DNA of 64,000 nucleotides, from assembly GCA_018673915.1 (NCBI GenBank), contig JABHBK010000054.1, forward strand, positions 62,001 through 126,000, read 5' to 3'. A program made the translations under genes and the position numbers. The notes under the pieces are model-generated. The model was not told where the DNA came from. It saw only the letters and a list, made by a program, of their open reading frames with translations, and ran no database searches. The DNA comes from Nitrospina sp. Its GTDB lineage: Bacteria; Nitrospinota; Nitrospinia; Nitrospinales; VA-1. This document shows positions 1 to 9,319 of this stretch, piece by piece. Position 1 is the stretch's first letter; each line of letters starts with the position of its first letter.

Positions 1-824
1 TTCCCAGTGCCTACCTCAATACCCATATCAGTCACTCGCTCAACTTGCCCGGGACGATCTTCAGGTGTTCCTTCCGTGACTTGGGCTTTTAATATTCTTA
101 AACGCTTTTTGTTTAATAAAGTGTAAGTTCCTGGCCAAGGAGTAAGACCTCGAACCTGATTAAAAAGGGTTGCTGCAGGTTGATCCCACTTTACCAGCCC
201 TTCCTCTTTTTTCAGTTTAGGTGCATACGTAGCTTTGCTGTGATCCTGAGGGATTGGTAAAAGGGTGTTTTCCTCCAGTCTTCTGAGAGTTTCCAGTACC
301 AAAGCCCCTCCCATTTCCGAAAGGGTATCGTGCAGCGTTTGTGCGTTATCGGTCTCATGTATGGGAGTTTCTTTTGTGAGCAAAATATCTCCAGTATCCA
401 TTCCTTTATCCATAATCATGCTGGTGACTCCAGTTTGGGTATCCCCATTAAGAATGGACCGATGAATAGGAGCTGCCCCTCGGTATTTAGGCAAAAGCGA
501 AGAGTGCAGGTTGATACAAAATAATTTTGGAATTTTAAGAAAAGTTTCACTCAATATTTGCCCGAAAGCGATCACGATAATTATGTCAGGCTGATTTTTT
601 CTCAATGATTCAATGAACTCAGGGTCATTAACTGTTTTGGGTTGCAGTATAGGGAGACTAAAGTCCAAGGCATACTGTTTAATTGGAGAAACAAGAAGTT
701 TCTGTCCACGGCCCTTCGGTTTGTCAGGTTGAGTGATGACTGCCAATATGGAATGCGAAGAATTGTGCAGGACTTTCAGGGTAGGAAGCGCGAATTCGGG
801 TGTTCCCATAAACACAATGTTCAT
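1..824 (-). CDS. fmt: Methionyl-tRNA formyltransferase (3' end beyond window)
   Basis: Formylates Met-tRNA(fMet) with 10-formyl-THF so that translation can be initiated. The reading frame stays open from ATG 824 to the window edge (about 274 codons), so the C-terminal part is missing. The N-terminus reads MNIVFMGTPEFALPTL. The hydrolase core shows INLHSSLLP (catalytic Asn and His) and later MDTGDIL (catalytic Asp). The start overlaps the def stop in an ATGA arrangement, the usual def-fmt coupling, so the two are almost certainly co-transcribed and translationally coupled. The family call is secure; only the C-terminal OB-fold tRNA-binding domain is incomplete here. Confidence 0.95.
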   Translation of the reverse strand, partial: MNIVFMGTPEFALPTLKVLHNSSHSILAVITQPDKPKGRGQKLLVSPIKQYALDFSLPILQPKTVNDPEFIESLRKNQPDIIIVIAFGQILSETFLKIPKLFCINLHSSLLPKYRGAAPIHRSILNGDTQTGVTSMIMDKGMDTGDILLTKETPIHETDNAQTLHDTLSEMGGALVLETLRRLEENTLLPIPQDHSKATYAPKLKKEEGLVKWDQPAATLFNQVRGLTPWPGTYTLLNKKRLRILKAQVTEGTPEDRPGQVERVTDMGIEVGTG

Positions 825-1333
825 GCATCTTGCTCTTTAATTTTCTTTTTAAATTTTCGCTTAAGGATATCGCGCTTCATTTTTCCAATGTTGTCCCAAA
901 ACAGTATTCCGTTCAAATGGTCCATTTCATGTTGAAAGGCTCTCGCCAGATATCCTTCAGCTTCATAGCAAACTTCATTTCCATCCAAATCGTAGCCTTT
1001 AATTTCAATCTGAGTGGCCCGGTTAACTTCTGCCAGCACATCGGGAATACTCAGGCAACCCTCCTCCCCGGGTTCACTGCCTTCCATAGCTGTTATTTCA
1101 GGATTGATCACGGAAACAAGATTTTCTTTTTCGGTTTCGACACCCAGGTTGACCACAAACATGCGCCATGGCAAACCGATCTGGTTTGCGGCAAGCCCAA
1201 CACCCGGAGCAGCGAGAGTGGTTTCCACCATATTTTCCGCAAGGGTAACCAACTCGCCGTCAATATTCTCGATGGGTAAGCACATTTTCCTCAATACGGG
1301 ATCAAGGCAGTTTTTAATTTCTAGCAAAGCCAT
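821..1333 (-). CDS. def: Peptide deformylase
   Basis: Removes the N-formyl group from nascent proteins in the cytoplasm. The 170-residue protein has all three family motifs in order: GVGLAANQIG (about 44-53), EGCLSIP (91-97, metal-binding Cys93) and HEMDH (135-139, two metal-binding His and the catalytic Glu). The length is normal. The Lys/Arg-rich C-terminal tail (after about 150) resembles the tails of many proteobacterial enzymes. It lies immediately upstream of fmt with a 4-base overlap, pairing formylation with deformylation. Confidence 0.97.
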   Translation of the reverse strand: MALLEIKNCLDPVLRKMCLPIENIDGELVTLAENMVETTLAAPGVGLAANQIGLPWRMFVVNLGVETEKENLVSVINPEITAMEGSEPGEEGCLSIPDVLAEVNRATQIEIKGYDLDGNEVCYEAEGYLARAFQHEMDHLNGILFWDNIGKMKRDILKRKFKKKIKEQDA

Positions 1334-1438
1334 CTTTATAAACCTTATCGGTCATCGACCGAAATATCATCAGGAGCAATTGGTCAGTCAATTTTAATAC
1401 ATAATGAAGCAAGTATCTAGCTGTTGCTGACTGGGCCG

Positions 1439-2650
1439 CTAGGTGGTGTATTCTGCATTGATTTTAACGTAATTATAAGAAAGATCGCAGGTCACCACTT
1501 CATCCGATTCTTTTCCGTTGTTCAGGTTTATGGTGATATCGATCTTCGAAGATTTCATAGCTTTTTCCAACTTCTTAACAGGAAGTCCTGAAGGACTACC
1601 CTTTTTAAAAAGCACATTTTTGTTGAGAGAAATATCGACCCGGTTCGGGTCGAGGGGAACCCCGGCATTCCCGATTGCCGAGAGAATGCGGCCCCAGTTG
1701 GGGTCCTCCCCAAACAATGCTGTTTTGACCAGAGATGAAGTGGCAACGGAATTGGCAACCCGGTAGGCATGCTGGCGAATTTTTGCACCCTCGACATGAA
1801 TCGTGACAAACTTGGTTGCACCTTCTCCATCCAGTACAATTTTTGCTGCGAGGCTCTTGCAGATTTCACATAAGGCCTTGATAAAAGCTTTATAGGAAGT
1901 GGTCCCTGCCTTGATAGGAGTGTTTTCAGCCTTGCCATTGGCCAGAATGAAAATGCAATCGTTGGTGCTGGTATCTCCGTCAACAGTGATGCGATTAAAA
2001 GACCGGTCCGTTGCTTCTTTCAGAGCTTTCTTCAAGGTTTTCGAATCTATGCTGGCGTTGGTGCATAAAACCCCCAACATGGTTGCCATATTTGGGTGGA
2101 TCATTCCGGACCCTTTGGTGATTCCGCCTATCACGATACTTTTGCCTTGAAAGGTGTATTGAACGCGATCGGATTTCGAAACCAGATCAGTGGTCAGGAT
2201 GGCTTGGGCAGCATGGTTCCAGCTATTGGCCGTCTTCCCGATCTTTTGTGCCAGATCAGGAGCCGCTTTTAATATTTTGTGTGCAGGCAGAGGAACACCA
2301 ATAACTCCCGTCGATGCGATCAGCATTTCCTTTTGTGGGATGGATAGTTCTTCCGCAAATTTTTTGGTAATCGCCTCGCAATCTTTCAAACCTTTTGGGC
2401 CAACTACTGCGTTGGCATTTCCACTGTTAATAACTACAGCCCGGCTGGTGCGAGATTTTGCCAGAGCATTCCGGCTCCAAACCACGCTGGGTGACACCAC
2501 AACATTTTGGGTAAAAACTCCGGCGGAAGTTGCCGGTACGTCAGACACGATTAACATCAGGTCTTTCAAGTTCTCGTCCTTGATGCCGCAGGAAAGGCCA
2601 CCGGCTTTAAAACCTGGTACGGCAGGATTGCGGTTTTTTGAAAATTTCAT
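1439..2650 (-). CDS. argJ: Bifunctional glutamate N-acetyltransferase / ornithine acetyltransferase
   Basis: Transfers acetyl from N-acetylornithine to glutamate (the cyclic arginine pathway) and may also use acetyl-CoA. The 403-residue protein contains the self-cleavage motif KGSGMIHPNMATML (about 179-192). Thr190 becomes the nucleophilic N-terminus of the beta chain. GDTSTNDC and EDPNWGRI, both typical of the family, follow. It is transcribed in the same direction as argC, which lies about 100 bases upstream, so the two probably form an arginine operon. Whether it is mono- or bifunctional cannot be decided from sequence by eye. Confidence 0.95.
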   Translation of the reverse strand: MKFSKNRNPAVPGFKAGGLSCGIKDENLKDLMLIVSDVPATSAGVFTQNVVVSPSVVWSRNALAKSRTSRAVVINSGNANAVVGPKGLKDCEAITKKFAEELSIPQKEMLIASTGVIGVPLPAHKILKAAPDLAQKIGKTANSWNHAAQAILTTDLVSKSDRVQYTFQGKSIVIGGITKGSGMIHPNMATMLGVLCTNASIDSKTLKKALKEATDRSFNRITVDGDTSTNDCIFILANGKAENTPIKAGTTSYKAFIKALCEICKSLAAKIVLDGEGATKFVTIHVEGAKIRQHAYRVANSVATSSLVKTALFGEDPNWGRILSAIGNAGVPLDPNRVDISLNKNVLFKKGSPSGLPVKKLEKAMKSSKIDITINLNNGKESDEVVTCDLSYNYVKINAEYTT

Positions 2651-2756
2651 GATTTGTAGAGTCTCTTTATTTATTCGGTGATTTTTTCTGCGGCAACTCG
2701 CGAACCTTTACCTTATAAGGGCTGTTCGTGGCCAAAAGCAATTTTTAGAGGCGCGC

Positions 2757-3794
2757 TTAAGGAAAAATTCCAGGAGCCATGAGACCCGTTTTTTCATCCA
2801 GACCCAGCATGATATTCATATTCTGTATGGCTTGCCCTGAAGCGCCTTTGATTAAATTGTCTATGGCGCTGGTAATTATTAAACGCTGGTTCCGCGAATC
2901 CACCTTAAGGCCAATATCGCAAAAATTTGAAGATAGTACATGATGACTGCTGGCAAATTTTCCAGGATTCAATACACGTATAAAACTTTCACCTTTATAA
3001 AATTCGCGGTAGTGCTCCACCAGTTTTTCATCGGTGAGGGTCTGATTCAGATTGATATAAACCGTGCTTAACATTCCCCGGGTCATAGGTATCAGATGCG
3101 GGGAGAAGGTGACACGCACAGGTTTGCCGGCCAGGTTGGAAATTTCCTGTTCCATTTCCGGAGTGTGTCGGTGTTCAGCAAGGCCATAGGGGCTGACCCC
3201 TTCGTTAGCCTCGGTGAAATGAGTGGTCAAGGAAGGTTTGCGTCCCGCGCCAGAAACGCCAGACTTGCTATCAGAAATTATGGAATTAAGGTCGACCCAC
3301 TCGGTCTTAAGAAGAGGAGCCAGAGCAAGAATAACGCTGGTAGGGTAGCAACCAGGGTTGGCAATGAACCGTGCTGACTGGATGGACTCCCGGTGCAATT
3401 CCGGCAAACCATATACCGCCTGCTTCAGAAGTTCCGGGTGAGTATGTGTGACCGAATACCAGTCAGGGTAGGCTTTCGGGTCTTTCAGCCGGTAGTCTGC
3501 ACTCAAGTCGATGACTTTGCAGCCGGACTGCAAATAAACGGGAAGCTTCGCCATTGCCGTGGTATGCGGCAAAGCCAAAAATAAAACTTCACATTCCTTG
3601 ACGATGCTGTCATCCAGAGGCTGCAGTTTCAGATCAACCACTCCATTCAAAGATGGAAAGACTTCAGCGATGTTTTGACCCTGAAATGTTTCAGAAGTCA
3701 AAACCGCGAGTTCCACATCTGGATGTTGGACAAGAAGTCGAATTAACTCCAGCCCGGTGTATCCACTGGCTCCAGCTATGCCTATTTTAATCAT
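2757..3794 (-). CDS. argC: N-acetyl-gamma-glutamyl-phosphate reductase
   Basis: NADPH-dependent reduction of N-acetylglutamyl-phosphate to the semialdehyde, the third step of arginine synthesis. I start it at ATG 3794 (MIKIGIAGASGYTGLE), which gives 345 residues. The frame can be extended 14 codons upstream to 3836, but the Rossmann fold normally begins almost at the first residue. The catalytic Cys (about 149) lies in NPGCYPTS, and the C-terminal segment HHVLSSNFCDIGLKVD is also family-like. It precedes argJ in the same transcript. Confidence 0.94.
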   Translation of the reverse strand: MIKIGIAGASGYTGLELIRLLVQHPDVELAVLTSETFQGQNIAEVFPSLNGVVDLKLQPLDDSIVKECEVLFLALPHTTAMAKLPVYLQSGCKVIDLSADYRLKDPKAYPDWYSVTHTHPELLKQAVYGLPELHRESIQSARFIANPGCYPTSVILALAPLLKTEWVDLNSIISDSKSGVSGAGRKPSLTTHFTEANEGVSPYGLAEHRHTPEMEQEISNLAGKPVRVTFSPHLIPMTRGMLSTVYINLNQTLTDEKLVEHYREFYKGESFIRVLNPGKFASSHHVLSSNFCDIGLKVDSRNQRLIITSAIDNLIKGASGQAIQNMNIMLGLDEKTGLMAPGIFP

Positions 3795-4100
3795 AGTAAA
3801 ATGCGCCTGTTTAATAGTGAGGGCCTTTTGCCCCATATATTGAGTAGTTTGAAAAAGAATTGATCCCAGGAAGGGACAGGCTACGCACTACCATACCATA
3901 ATGTATGAATGAAACTCTGTTTTATGGCTGAATAATTCTAGTGGCGGGTAACCGGCGGAACTGCCGGGGGCAACGAGCAATAAGCTTTACTGCTAGCAAT
4001 TGTGCTCTGAGCTCTTGATATTCTTCCCAGGTTCTCATGTACCGCGTAGGTACAACGAGTCATATCCCATGGCCTCCCCTGCAAAGGGGCGGCTCGGGTA
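3795..4100. repeat. Intergenic stretch holding a hairpin-rich dispersed repeat (copy 1)
   Basis: This gap between argC and rpsI holds no gene. It contains a repeat-family copy from about 3951 to 4098. There is a hairpin CCGGCGG-AA-CTGCCGG at 3952-3967 followed by GGGCAACGAGCAATAAGC. A second hairpin, GTACC-GCGTA-GGTAC, lies at 4039-4053. A third, CCCCT-GCAA-AGGGG, lies at 4076-4089 just before the rpsI stop. The first module matches the one after rplT (12541 onward), and the last matches those at about 38450 and 45345. The final hairpin could terminate the rplM-rpsI transcript. Confidence 0.7.
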
Positions 4101-4499
4101 TTAACGTTTCGAGAACTGGAACTTTTTGCGTGCCCCGGGTTGTCCGTATTTTTTTCTTTCTACGGTTCTTGAGTCCCGGGTGAGGAATCCAGCTTTTTTG
4201 AGGGGTGCTCGTAAGTCTGCGTTGGTTAAAATGAGAGCGCGGGAAATTCCCAGGCGCAACGCACCAGATTGTCCAGAAAGTCCACCACCTTGAACCGTGG
4301 CTTGAATATCTACAGACTCTAGTGTTTCAGTCGTGATAAGTGGATGCTTGACGATGCACTCAAGGCTTTCCCGACAAAAATATTCTTTAAGGGATTTGTT
4401 GTTGACAGAAATTTTGCCTTCTCCCCGTTGAACCCATACCTTGGCGATAGACTCTTTACGTTTTCCAGTAGCGTAAAACTTTTCGATGGTGCCTTCCAT
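4101..4499 (-). CDS. rpsI: Small ribosomal subunit protein uS9
   Basis: Structural component of the 30S head; its C-terminal tail reaches the P-site tRNA. The 132-residue protein has the family signature GGGLSGQSGALRLGISRAL and the basic C-terminus GARKKFQFSKR. It follows rplM by about 37 bases in the same direction, the near-universal rplM-rpsI operon. The stop codon lies immediately next to a dispersed hairpin repeat that may act as terminator. Confidence 0.97.
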   Translation of the reverse strand: MEGTIEKFYATGKRKESIAKVWVQRGEGKISVNNKSLKEYFCRESLECIVKHPLITTETLESVDIQATVQGGGLSGQSGALRLGISRALILTNADLRAPLKKAGFLTRDSRTVERKKYGQPGARKKFQFSKR

Positions 4500-4536
4500 A
4501 ATGGTATTAACCTTCTTTTAAAAAGTGACCTAATAT

Positions 4537-4986
4537 TTAGACCGCGACTACTTCCGGATTTTGGCTCGCATGCGGGTGCTGGTCGTTATCGTAAATTCTG
4601 TAATTGTTGTTCAGGGTTCTGCCTAATCTGTTTTTGGGCAACATTCCGTAGATCGCTTTTTTCAGCAGATCAGAAGGTCGCTTTTCGAGGACTTCCTTCG
4701 CCGTGACAGATTTGATTCCTCCCGACCAACCGGTATGATGGTAATAAATTTTGTCGTCCCATTTTTGGCCGGTCAGTTTAACTTTTGCGGCGTTTATGAT
4801 GATAACATTATCCCCTGTATCGACATGGGGAGTGAAAATGGGTTTGTGCTTACCTCGAATGATCGAAGCGGCTTTACTCGCTACGCGTCCGAGAGGTTTG
4901 TCAGTAGCGTCAATCACCACCCATTTTTTAACAACGTCGCTCTGCTTGGCAAAAAAAGTTCTCGTAATATTTCGATTTTCGTTCAT
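4537..4986 (-). CDS. rplM: Large ribosomal subunit protein uL13
   Basis: Early-assembling 50S protein. The 149 residues include WVVIDATDKPLGRVAS, the motif GDNVIIINA and KKAIYGMLPKNRLGR, all characteristic. It is first of the rplM-rpsI pair. The 193 bases upstream (4987-5179) separate it from the divergent squalene-hopene cyclase and must contain the promoters for both; I saw no convincing -35/-10 pair there. Confidence 0.97.
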   Translation of the reverse strand: MNENRNITRTFFAKQSDVVKKWVVIDATDKPLGRVASKAASIIRGKHKPIFTPHVDTGDNVIIINAAKVKLTGQKWDDKIYYHHTGWSGGIKSVTAKEVLEKRPSDLLKKAIYGMLPKNRLGRTLNNNYRIYDNDQHPHASQNPEVVAV

Positions 4987-5179
4987 TATATTCCGGTTTT
5001 CGTAAGGATTTATTTTTGGTATTGTAAACCGGCTATATTAAAAGAGATATTCGTCCCTGTCAACCTGAAAACATAATTAAATCAACGGAACAGCCGGAAT
5101 GTTTCTTTACTTTATTTTTAAGGGAGAATAGGCTAGGTTTGTTTGTTTTTATACCTTCTAGAGTTAATAAGCTAACTAT

Positions 5180-7156
5180 ATGGAAAATATGACTAAATCT
5201 GAAGACTTGGAGCCGGTTGGTGATCCTTCCAAAATCCGCTTGGATATAAGTGGAGAGGTTTTGGACCGAGCCATTGAAAGTTCGCAAGAATATTTGCTCT
5301 CCTGTCAGGATGAGGAAGGCTATTGGGTAGACGAATTGGAGGCCAATGTCACCATTTCAGCCGAATTGATTTTCTTCATGCATTTTACCGACCGCCTGGA
5401 TTCTGCCAAGCAGGACCAGATCGTGAAATATTTACTGCATCTTCAGAGGGAAGATGGCAGTTGGCCTCTTTTTTATGGAGGCTTGTGTGACATCAATTCA
5501 ACCGTTGAGGCTTATATGGCCTTGAAGATGGCGGGCCTGCCCGCAAATCAGGAAGAGATGGTGCGGGCACGACAAGCGATTTTTGCCAATGGGGGAATAA
5601 AAAAGACCCGGGTTTTCACGAAAATGTTCCTGGCTATGTTCGGTCAGCTTTCCTGGAATGATTGTCCAGCGGTGCCTGTAGAAATTATTTTATTGCCGAA
5701 CAGCTTCTTTTTCAACATCTATGAGATTTCAAGCTGGTCTCGGGGAACGGTGGTCCCCCTTTCTGTAGTGCGTTCCCTCGAACCGGTTCACGAGCTTCCG
5801 GAAGGGCGGGATGTCCAGGAGTTATTTACCGAAAAAGATGGAGACTTGGACTTTAAACCCGATGGCCTGCCTTTCACCAGTTGGAAGAATACGTTTATAT
5901 ATTTGGATCGTTTGACTAAGGTTGTTGGCAAGTTTCCCTGGAAACCTTTTCGTAAAAAAGCACTTCGCAAAATTGAGCAATGGACCCTGGAGCATCAGGA
6001 AGACGAAGGTGACTTTGGCGGCATTCAGCCGGCGATGTTCAATGCCCTTTTAGCCTTAAACCTTTTAGGTTATGCCAATGACCATCCCGCATGTGTAAAA
6101 GGAATGGAAGCTGTGGATCGATTCCTGCTGGAAAAAGAGGGTCGACTCTGGATGCAGGCCTGCGTCTCTCCCTTATGGGATACAGCGATTGCCGCCAATG
6201 CTTTGTTAGATTCGGGATTGCCTTCAGACCACCCGGCACTCATTAATGCTGGAGAATGGATTGTCAGCAAGCAAGTGATTAAGCGTGGAGATTGGCAAGT
6301 AAAGAATCCGGGAGCGGAGCCGGGAGGTTGGGCGTTTGAGTTTTATAATGAATTGTACCCGGATACCGATGACACGGCAGAGATATTGCTTTTCCTCAAT
6401 CGGGTTGATATGCCCGACAATCGCTGGAAATTGAGCGAATGCCAGCGGGCGATGGACTGGTTGCTGAGCATGCAAAGCAAAAGCGGGGGATGGGGGGCCT
6501 TTGATATGGATAACGATAAAGAGGTTCTTAACGAGATTCCTTTTGCGGATCATAAGGCGTTGTTAGATCCTCCTACAGTGGATGTGACCAGCCGCATTTT
6601 GTGGATGCTTTCGCAATGGGGATTTAACAAACAACATCCGCAAGTTCAGCGTGCCATTCAGTTTGTCAAGGAACGCCAGGAGGTTGATGGATGTTGGTTC
6701 GGTCGGTGGGGAGTGAATTATATTTATGGGTCGTTTCTAGCTTTGAATGGTTTGAATGCTATTGGCGAAGACATGAAAGCTCCGTTCAGTCGAAAAGCAG
6801 TAGTCTGGCTTGAAGCCCATCAAAATGAAGACGGAGGCTGGGGTGAAACTTGCCAAAGCTATGCAGAGCCGAGCTTGCGGGGTCGGGGTAAAAGCACTGC
6901 TTCGCAAACTGCCTGGGCATTGCTTGGGCTCATCGCCGCCGATGAGGCTGAAAGTTCCGCCGTAAAGCGTGGCGTACGCTATTTAATCGAAACGCAAAAT
7001 GATTCGGGAGAGTTTTCAGGAAGTTGGTGGGAGGATGAGTTTACCGGCACGGGATTTCCCGTCCATTTCTTCATCAAATACCATATGTACCAGCATTTCT
7101 TCCCGTTGATGGCGTTGTCCCGTTACCGGCAAGCCGCCGGTGGCAAAGGGCACTAA
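5180..7156 (+). CDS. shc: Squalene-hopene cyclase
   Basis: Cyclises squalene to hopene/hopanol, the first committed step to hopanoids; monotopic on the inner membrane. The 658-residue protein shows the catalytic DTDD acid motif at 395-398 and several QW-type repeats, such as QREDGSWPLF (about 89-98), QSKSGGWGAF and QNEDGGWG. Length is normal. The first of two nearby ATGs (5180 and 5189) is used. No other hopanoid genes (hpn) sit beside it. It converges on the FlgO-like lipoprotein gene, with a dispersed repeat in between. Confidence 0.95.
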   Translation: MENMTKSEDLEPVGDPSKIRLDISGEVLDRAIESSQEYLLSCQDEEGYWVDELEANVTISAELIFFMHFTDRLDSAKQDQIVKYLLHLQREDGSWPLFYGGLCDINSTVEAYMALKMAGLPANQEEMVRARQAIFANGGIKKTRVFTKMFLAMFGQLSWNDCPAVPVEIILLPNSFFFNIYEISSWSRGTVVPLSVVRSLEPVHELPEGRDVQELFTEKDGDLDFKPDGLPFTSWKNTFIYLDRLTKVVGKFPWKPFRKKALRKIEQWTLEHQEDEGDFGGIQPAMFNALLALNLLGYANDHPACVKGMEAVDRFLLEKEGRLWMQACVSPLWDTAIAANALLDSGLPSDHPALINAGEWIVSKQVIKRGDWQVKNPGAEPGGWAFEFYNELYPDTDDTAEILLFLNRVDMPDNRWKLSECQRAMDWLLSMQSKSGGWGAFDMDNDKEVLNEIPFADHKALLDPPTVDVTSRILWMLSQWGFNKQHPQVQRAIQFVKERQEVDGCWFGRWGVNYIYGSFLALNGLNAIGEDMKAPFSRKAVVWLEAHQNEDGGWGETCQSYAEPSLRGRGKSTASQTAWALLGLIAADEAESSAVKRGVRYLIETQNDSGEFSGSWWEDEFTGTGFPVHFFIKYHMYQHFFPLMALSRYRQAAGGKGH

Positions 7157-7262
7157 CTTTTGCTGGCTAGCAAAACTTGTCTCGGAACGATTAAGCTTTT
7201 GCCCGTTTGTGTCTTTCCTAAAAGGGGAAAGTCGTTGCTAGTCGGGTCCAGCGGTACGCTGG
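7157..7262. repeat. Dispersed hairpin repeat (copy 2), between convergent genes
   Basis: The sequence between the two convergent stop codons is built from repeat-family words. These are GCTAGCAAAACTTGTCTCGG near the start, TTTTGCCCGTTT-like text in the middle, and the hairpin module GGGTCCAGCGGTACGCTGG at 7244-7262 (CCAGCG/CGCTGG stem). The module matches those at 12656, 24034 and 26424. It probably acts as a bidirectional terminator. Confidence 0.75.
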
Positions 7263-7835
7263 TTAATGTTGTCGAAGCATCTCAACCGCGAATTTAGTTC
7301 GGGTTAAGTGTTCCGTAGCGGAGGCGATCACTTCGCCGCTCATTACATCGGTCAGGGTAAGGTGGACATCAATATTTGTTCCAAGATCGGTGATCCTGCC
7401 TGTGATTATAGCTTGGGAATTGAGTGCCTTGCCCATTTGCCGGATTTCTTCCCGGTTGTACAAGTATGAGTGTTTCAGATTTAACTGATCCAGGATTGCA
7501 TTGACCTCTCCTTTTTGCGTGACCCGGAAAACCTTATCCTGAAAAAAATATTTTTTAGTGATTGCTTCCACGATTCTGGATGCCAAATATTCTCCAAGAA
7601 TGGGGGGTCGGTTATCTTCATCGACCAGATCCATAACGGTGACCTTGTTGATCTCATACTCTGCGATGTCAACGGTCAAATTTTGCACCAGCTCACTTGA
7701 TTTATCTTTGTAGTAATTGGAGTCGGTCTGCGTGCGTAACATTTTGCTCCAGAATTGCGATGGAGCCATCTTCACTTCACAACCGGTGATGAGGAAGGTG
7801 ATCATGAGCAAATAAAGCAATTTTCGTGTGTCCAT
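7263..7835 (-). CDS. FlgO/CsgG-like outer-membrane lipoprotein
   Basis: The 190-residue protein has a lipoprotein signal peptide with lipobox LITGC (Cys about 19). The rest resembles FlgO-domain proteins: YLASRIVEAITKKYFF, a DLN/LK-type helix, then GRITDLGTNIDVHLTLTDVMSGEVIASA, the typical alpha/beta pattern in which the C-terminal strands end in a statement about state and tone of the parameter. In Vibrio, FlgO is a flagellar outer-membrane lipoprotein, but related domains occur in many non-flagellar lipoproteins. No flagellar gene adjoins it, so the role is unknown. Family call is by pattern only. Confidence 0.6.
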   Translation of the reverse strand: MDTRKLLYLLMITFLITGCEVKMAPSQFWSKMLRTQTDSNYYKDKSSELVQNLTVDIAEYEINKVTVMDLVDEDNRPPILGEYLASRIVEAITKKYFFQDKVFRVTQKGEVNAILDQLNLKHSYLYNREEIRQMGKALNSQAIITGRITDLGTNIDVHLTLTDVMSGEVIASATEHLTRTKFAVEMLRQH

Positions 7836-8214
7836 AGTTTATAAACCTTTGATATTTTAGTTGTCTTATCGTCTAGAATCAGAATTCACTTTAGGTTTAG
7901 TGCAAATCATATGCCTTGCTTCAACTTATTAGCCGTCTATGAAAATATAGCGAAATAAAAGCTTTTAAATATAAGGGGTTATGGTCCGATTACGTGCAGA
8001 GAGCAGGGGGTTTCATGGAGTCAAAAAAAGCGAGAAAGGGAGGGATATTTGCCGGTACCCTCAACTTTTTGACGCTCCTCTCCTCTTTCCAGGCTGAGAG
8101 AATTGGTAGTCACAATGAGCATATTTGCGGCCAGTTGCTATTTTTATGCAGTCCAGGAAAATTTAGTGTATAAAAGAGGATTCATTTTCCACCCATAATT
8201 TGAGGAAGTTTTAA
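7836..8214. other. Divergent intergenic region between two lipoprotein genes
   Basis: About 380 bases carrying the start regions of two divergent lipoprotein genes. It is AT-rich next to 7836 and must hold both promoters; I could not pick boxes with confidence. A 52-codon frame on the plus strand (8015-8173, start preceded by a G-rich run) is possible but resembles nothing and is not called. The GTG start at 8215 is preceded by TGAGGAAG, a clear ribosome binding site. Confidence 0.5.
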
Positions 8215-9057
8215 GTGAAAGTTCGTTTTTTGTACTCATTGTTGCTGGCGGGGTTACTGATTGTTGGTTGCGGAGGTGGCGTTGAGGGTGAGGATGTTGT
8301 TGAAAAGTCATCCTTCCAGATGCCGATCAAAGAAAATACCTGGGTTCGCAAAGAAACCGTGCGTAAAACCAAGGATGATTTCTTTTCCTCTAAAGGCAAA
8401 AAGAGTCTTGAAGTTCCTGTTAACTCTGCTCTGGTGGCCAAACTGAAAACACCTGTTTCTCTTTCCATCAGCACATTGCAAGAATGCCTGGATCAGGCTA
8501 ATGCCCTAGATAAAACACGCCACGCTGTGCAAAATCGTGGTGGAGTTTGGGGGGCGTATGAGGCAGTGATGAAAGCCAAACCTTATTCAGATTATGGAAT
8601 GCAACTCGACAGCCAGACCAATCGGATGGTGTTTTCTCTCCAGCATATTTGCAAGAACTCGCAGGAACGAAAGTTAGGTGGGTGGGGTGCAGATACGGTG
8701 CAGAGGTATGAAAGCCTGGGTAAAGAAGGTTTTCAAAATTACTATATAGAATTGGGGGAGGTTCTGGGTGATATCGATAGATGGGTGCGTTTCGCCGAGT
8801 TTGCCATCCAAAGTAGGAATCGACAAATCCCTTATTCAAAAATTGGTGAATCTATTGCCCGCGCCAAAACCCTGGTAGATCTTTATGATGATCTTTCGCA
8901 AAGAAAAATTGATGACACTAATATGCAAACTTTCCTCACAGAAGGTGCCACGCTCCTGAGTGTTATCAACGAGAGTTTTACCTCCGACCCTCAATTGATG
9001 CTCGCCCTTCAAGATGAAGAAATCCTGCCCTTCGATGATATTGAAGGTGAAATGTAA
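8215..9057 (+). CDS. Lipoprotein of unknown function
   Basis: 280 residues beginning at GTG 8215 with a good ribosome binding site (TGAGGAAG) about 8 bases upstream. The signal peptide ends in lipobox LIVGC (Cys about 19) followed by GGG, so the mature protein should be a lipid-anchored periplasmic or outer-membrane protein. The remainder is alpha-helical in appearance, with W/Y-containing patches (VWGAYEAVMKAKPYSDYG) and an acidic C-terminus. I recognise no family. It is a single gene followed by a repeat element and a tRNA. Confidence 0.8.
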   Translation: MKVRFLYSLLLAGLLIVGCGGGVEGEDVVEKSSFQMPIKENTWVRKETVRKTKDDFFSSKGKKSLEVPVNSALVAKLKTPVSLSISTLQECLDQANALDKTRHAVQNRGGVWGAYEAVMKAKPYSDYGMQLDSQTNRMVFSLQHICKNSQERKLGGWGADTVQRYESLGKEGFQNYYIELGEVLGDIDRWVRFAEFAIQSRNRQIPYSKIGESIARAKTLVDLYDDLSQRKIDDTNMQTFLTEGATLLSVINESFTSDPQLMLALQDEEILPFDDIEGEM

Positions 9058-9090
9058 CCACTCGATTAGAGAGACCAGTGGGGCGGTGAT

Positions 9091-9171
9091 ACCCCTCCAG
9101 GGCATGAAGGCTGATGAAGGAACATAACATCAGGGAGGAAGTTATTTTATTGCCTCCGGCGGCTCGCCGGA
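9091..9171 (+). repeat. Dispersed repeat with ATGAAGGCTAATGAAGG-type module (copy 3)
   Basis: The text ACCCCTCCAGGGCATGAAGG then CTGATGAAGGAACATAACAT (9091-9130) matches modules at 19846, 27762 and, inverted, 55887. A hairpin TCCGGCG-GCT-CGCCGGA follows at 9155-9171. It lies just downstream of the lipoprotein stop and probably ends that transcript. Confidence 0.75.
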
Positions 9172-9220
9172 CTTGACCAAAGGATTGATAACACTTAGAA
9201 TAGCTCCATAAGAATTTTTT

Positions 9221-9292
9221 AGGCGCGTAGCTCAGGGGTAGAGTATTTGCTTGACATGCAAGGGGTCGGCGGTTCGAAACCGCCCGTGCCTA
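9221..9292 (+). tRNA. tRNA-Val (anticodon GAC)
   Basis: A complete cloverleaf can be drawn. Acceptor AGGCGCG/CGTGCCT (9221-9227 with 9285-9291), discriminator A at 9292. D stem GCTC/GAGT. Anticodon stem TTTGC/GCAAG with loop TTGACAT, giving anticodon GAC (Val, codons GUC/GUU). T stem GGCGG/CCGCC with loop TTCGAAA. CCA is not encoded. It is a single tRNA gene, followed by an intrinsic terminator. Confidence 0.95.
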
Positions 9293-9319
9293 TTTTTTTC
9301 GGCCTCAAAGGTCTAGTTG

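Noticed and set aside
8015-8173. 52-codon open frame in the lipoprotein divergent region
   Set aside because: There is only a G-rich run as ribosome binding site, no recognisable family, and it lies where two promoters are expected.
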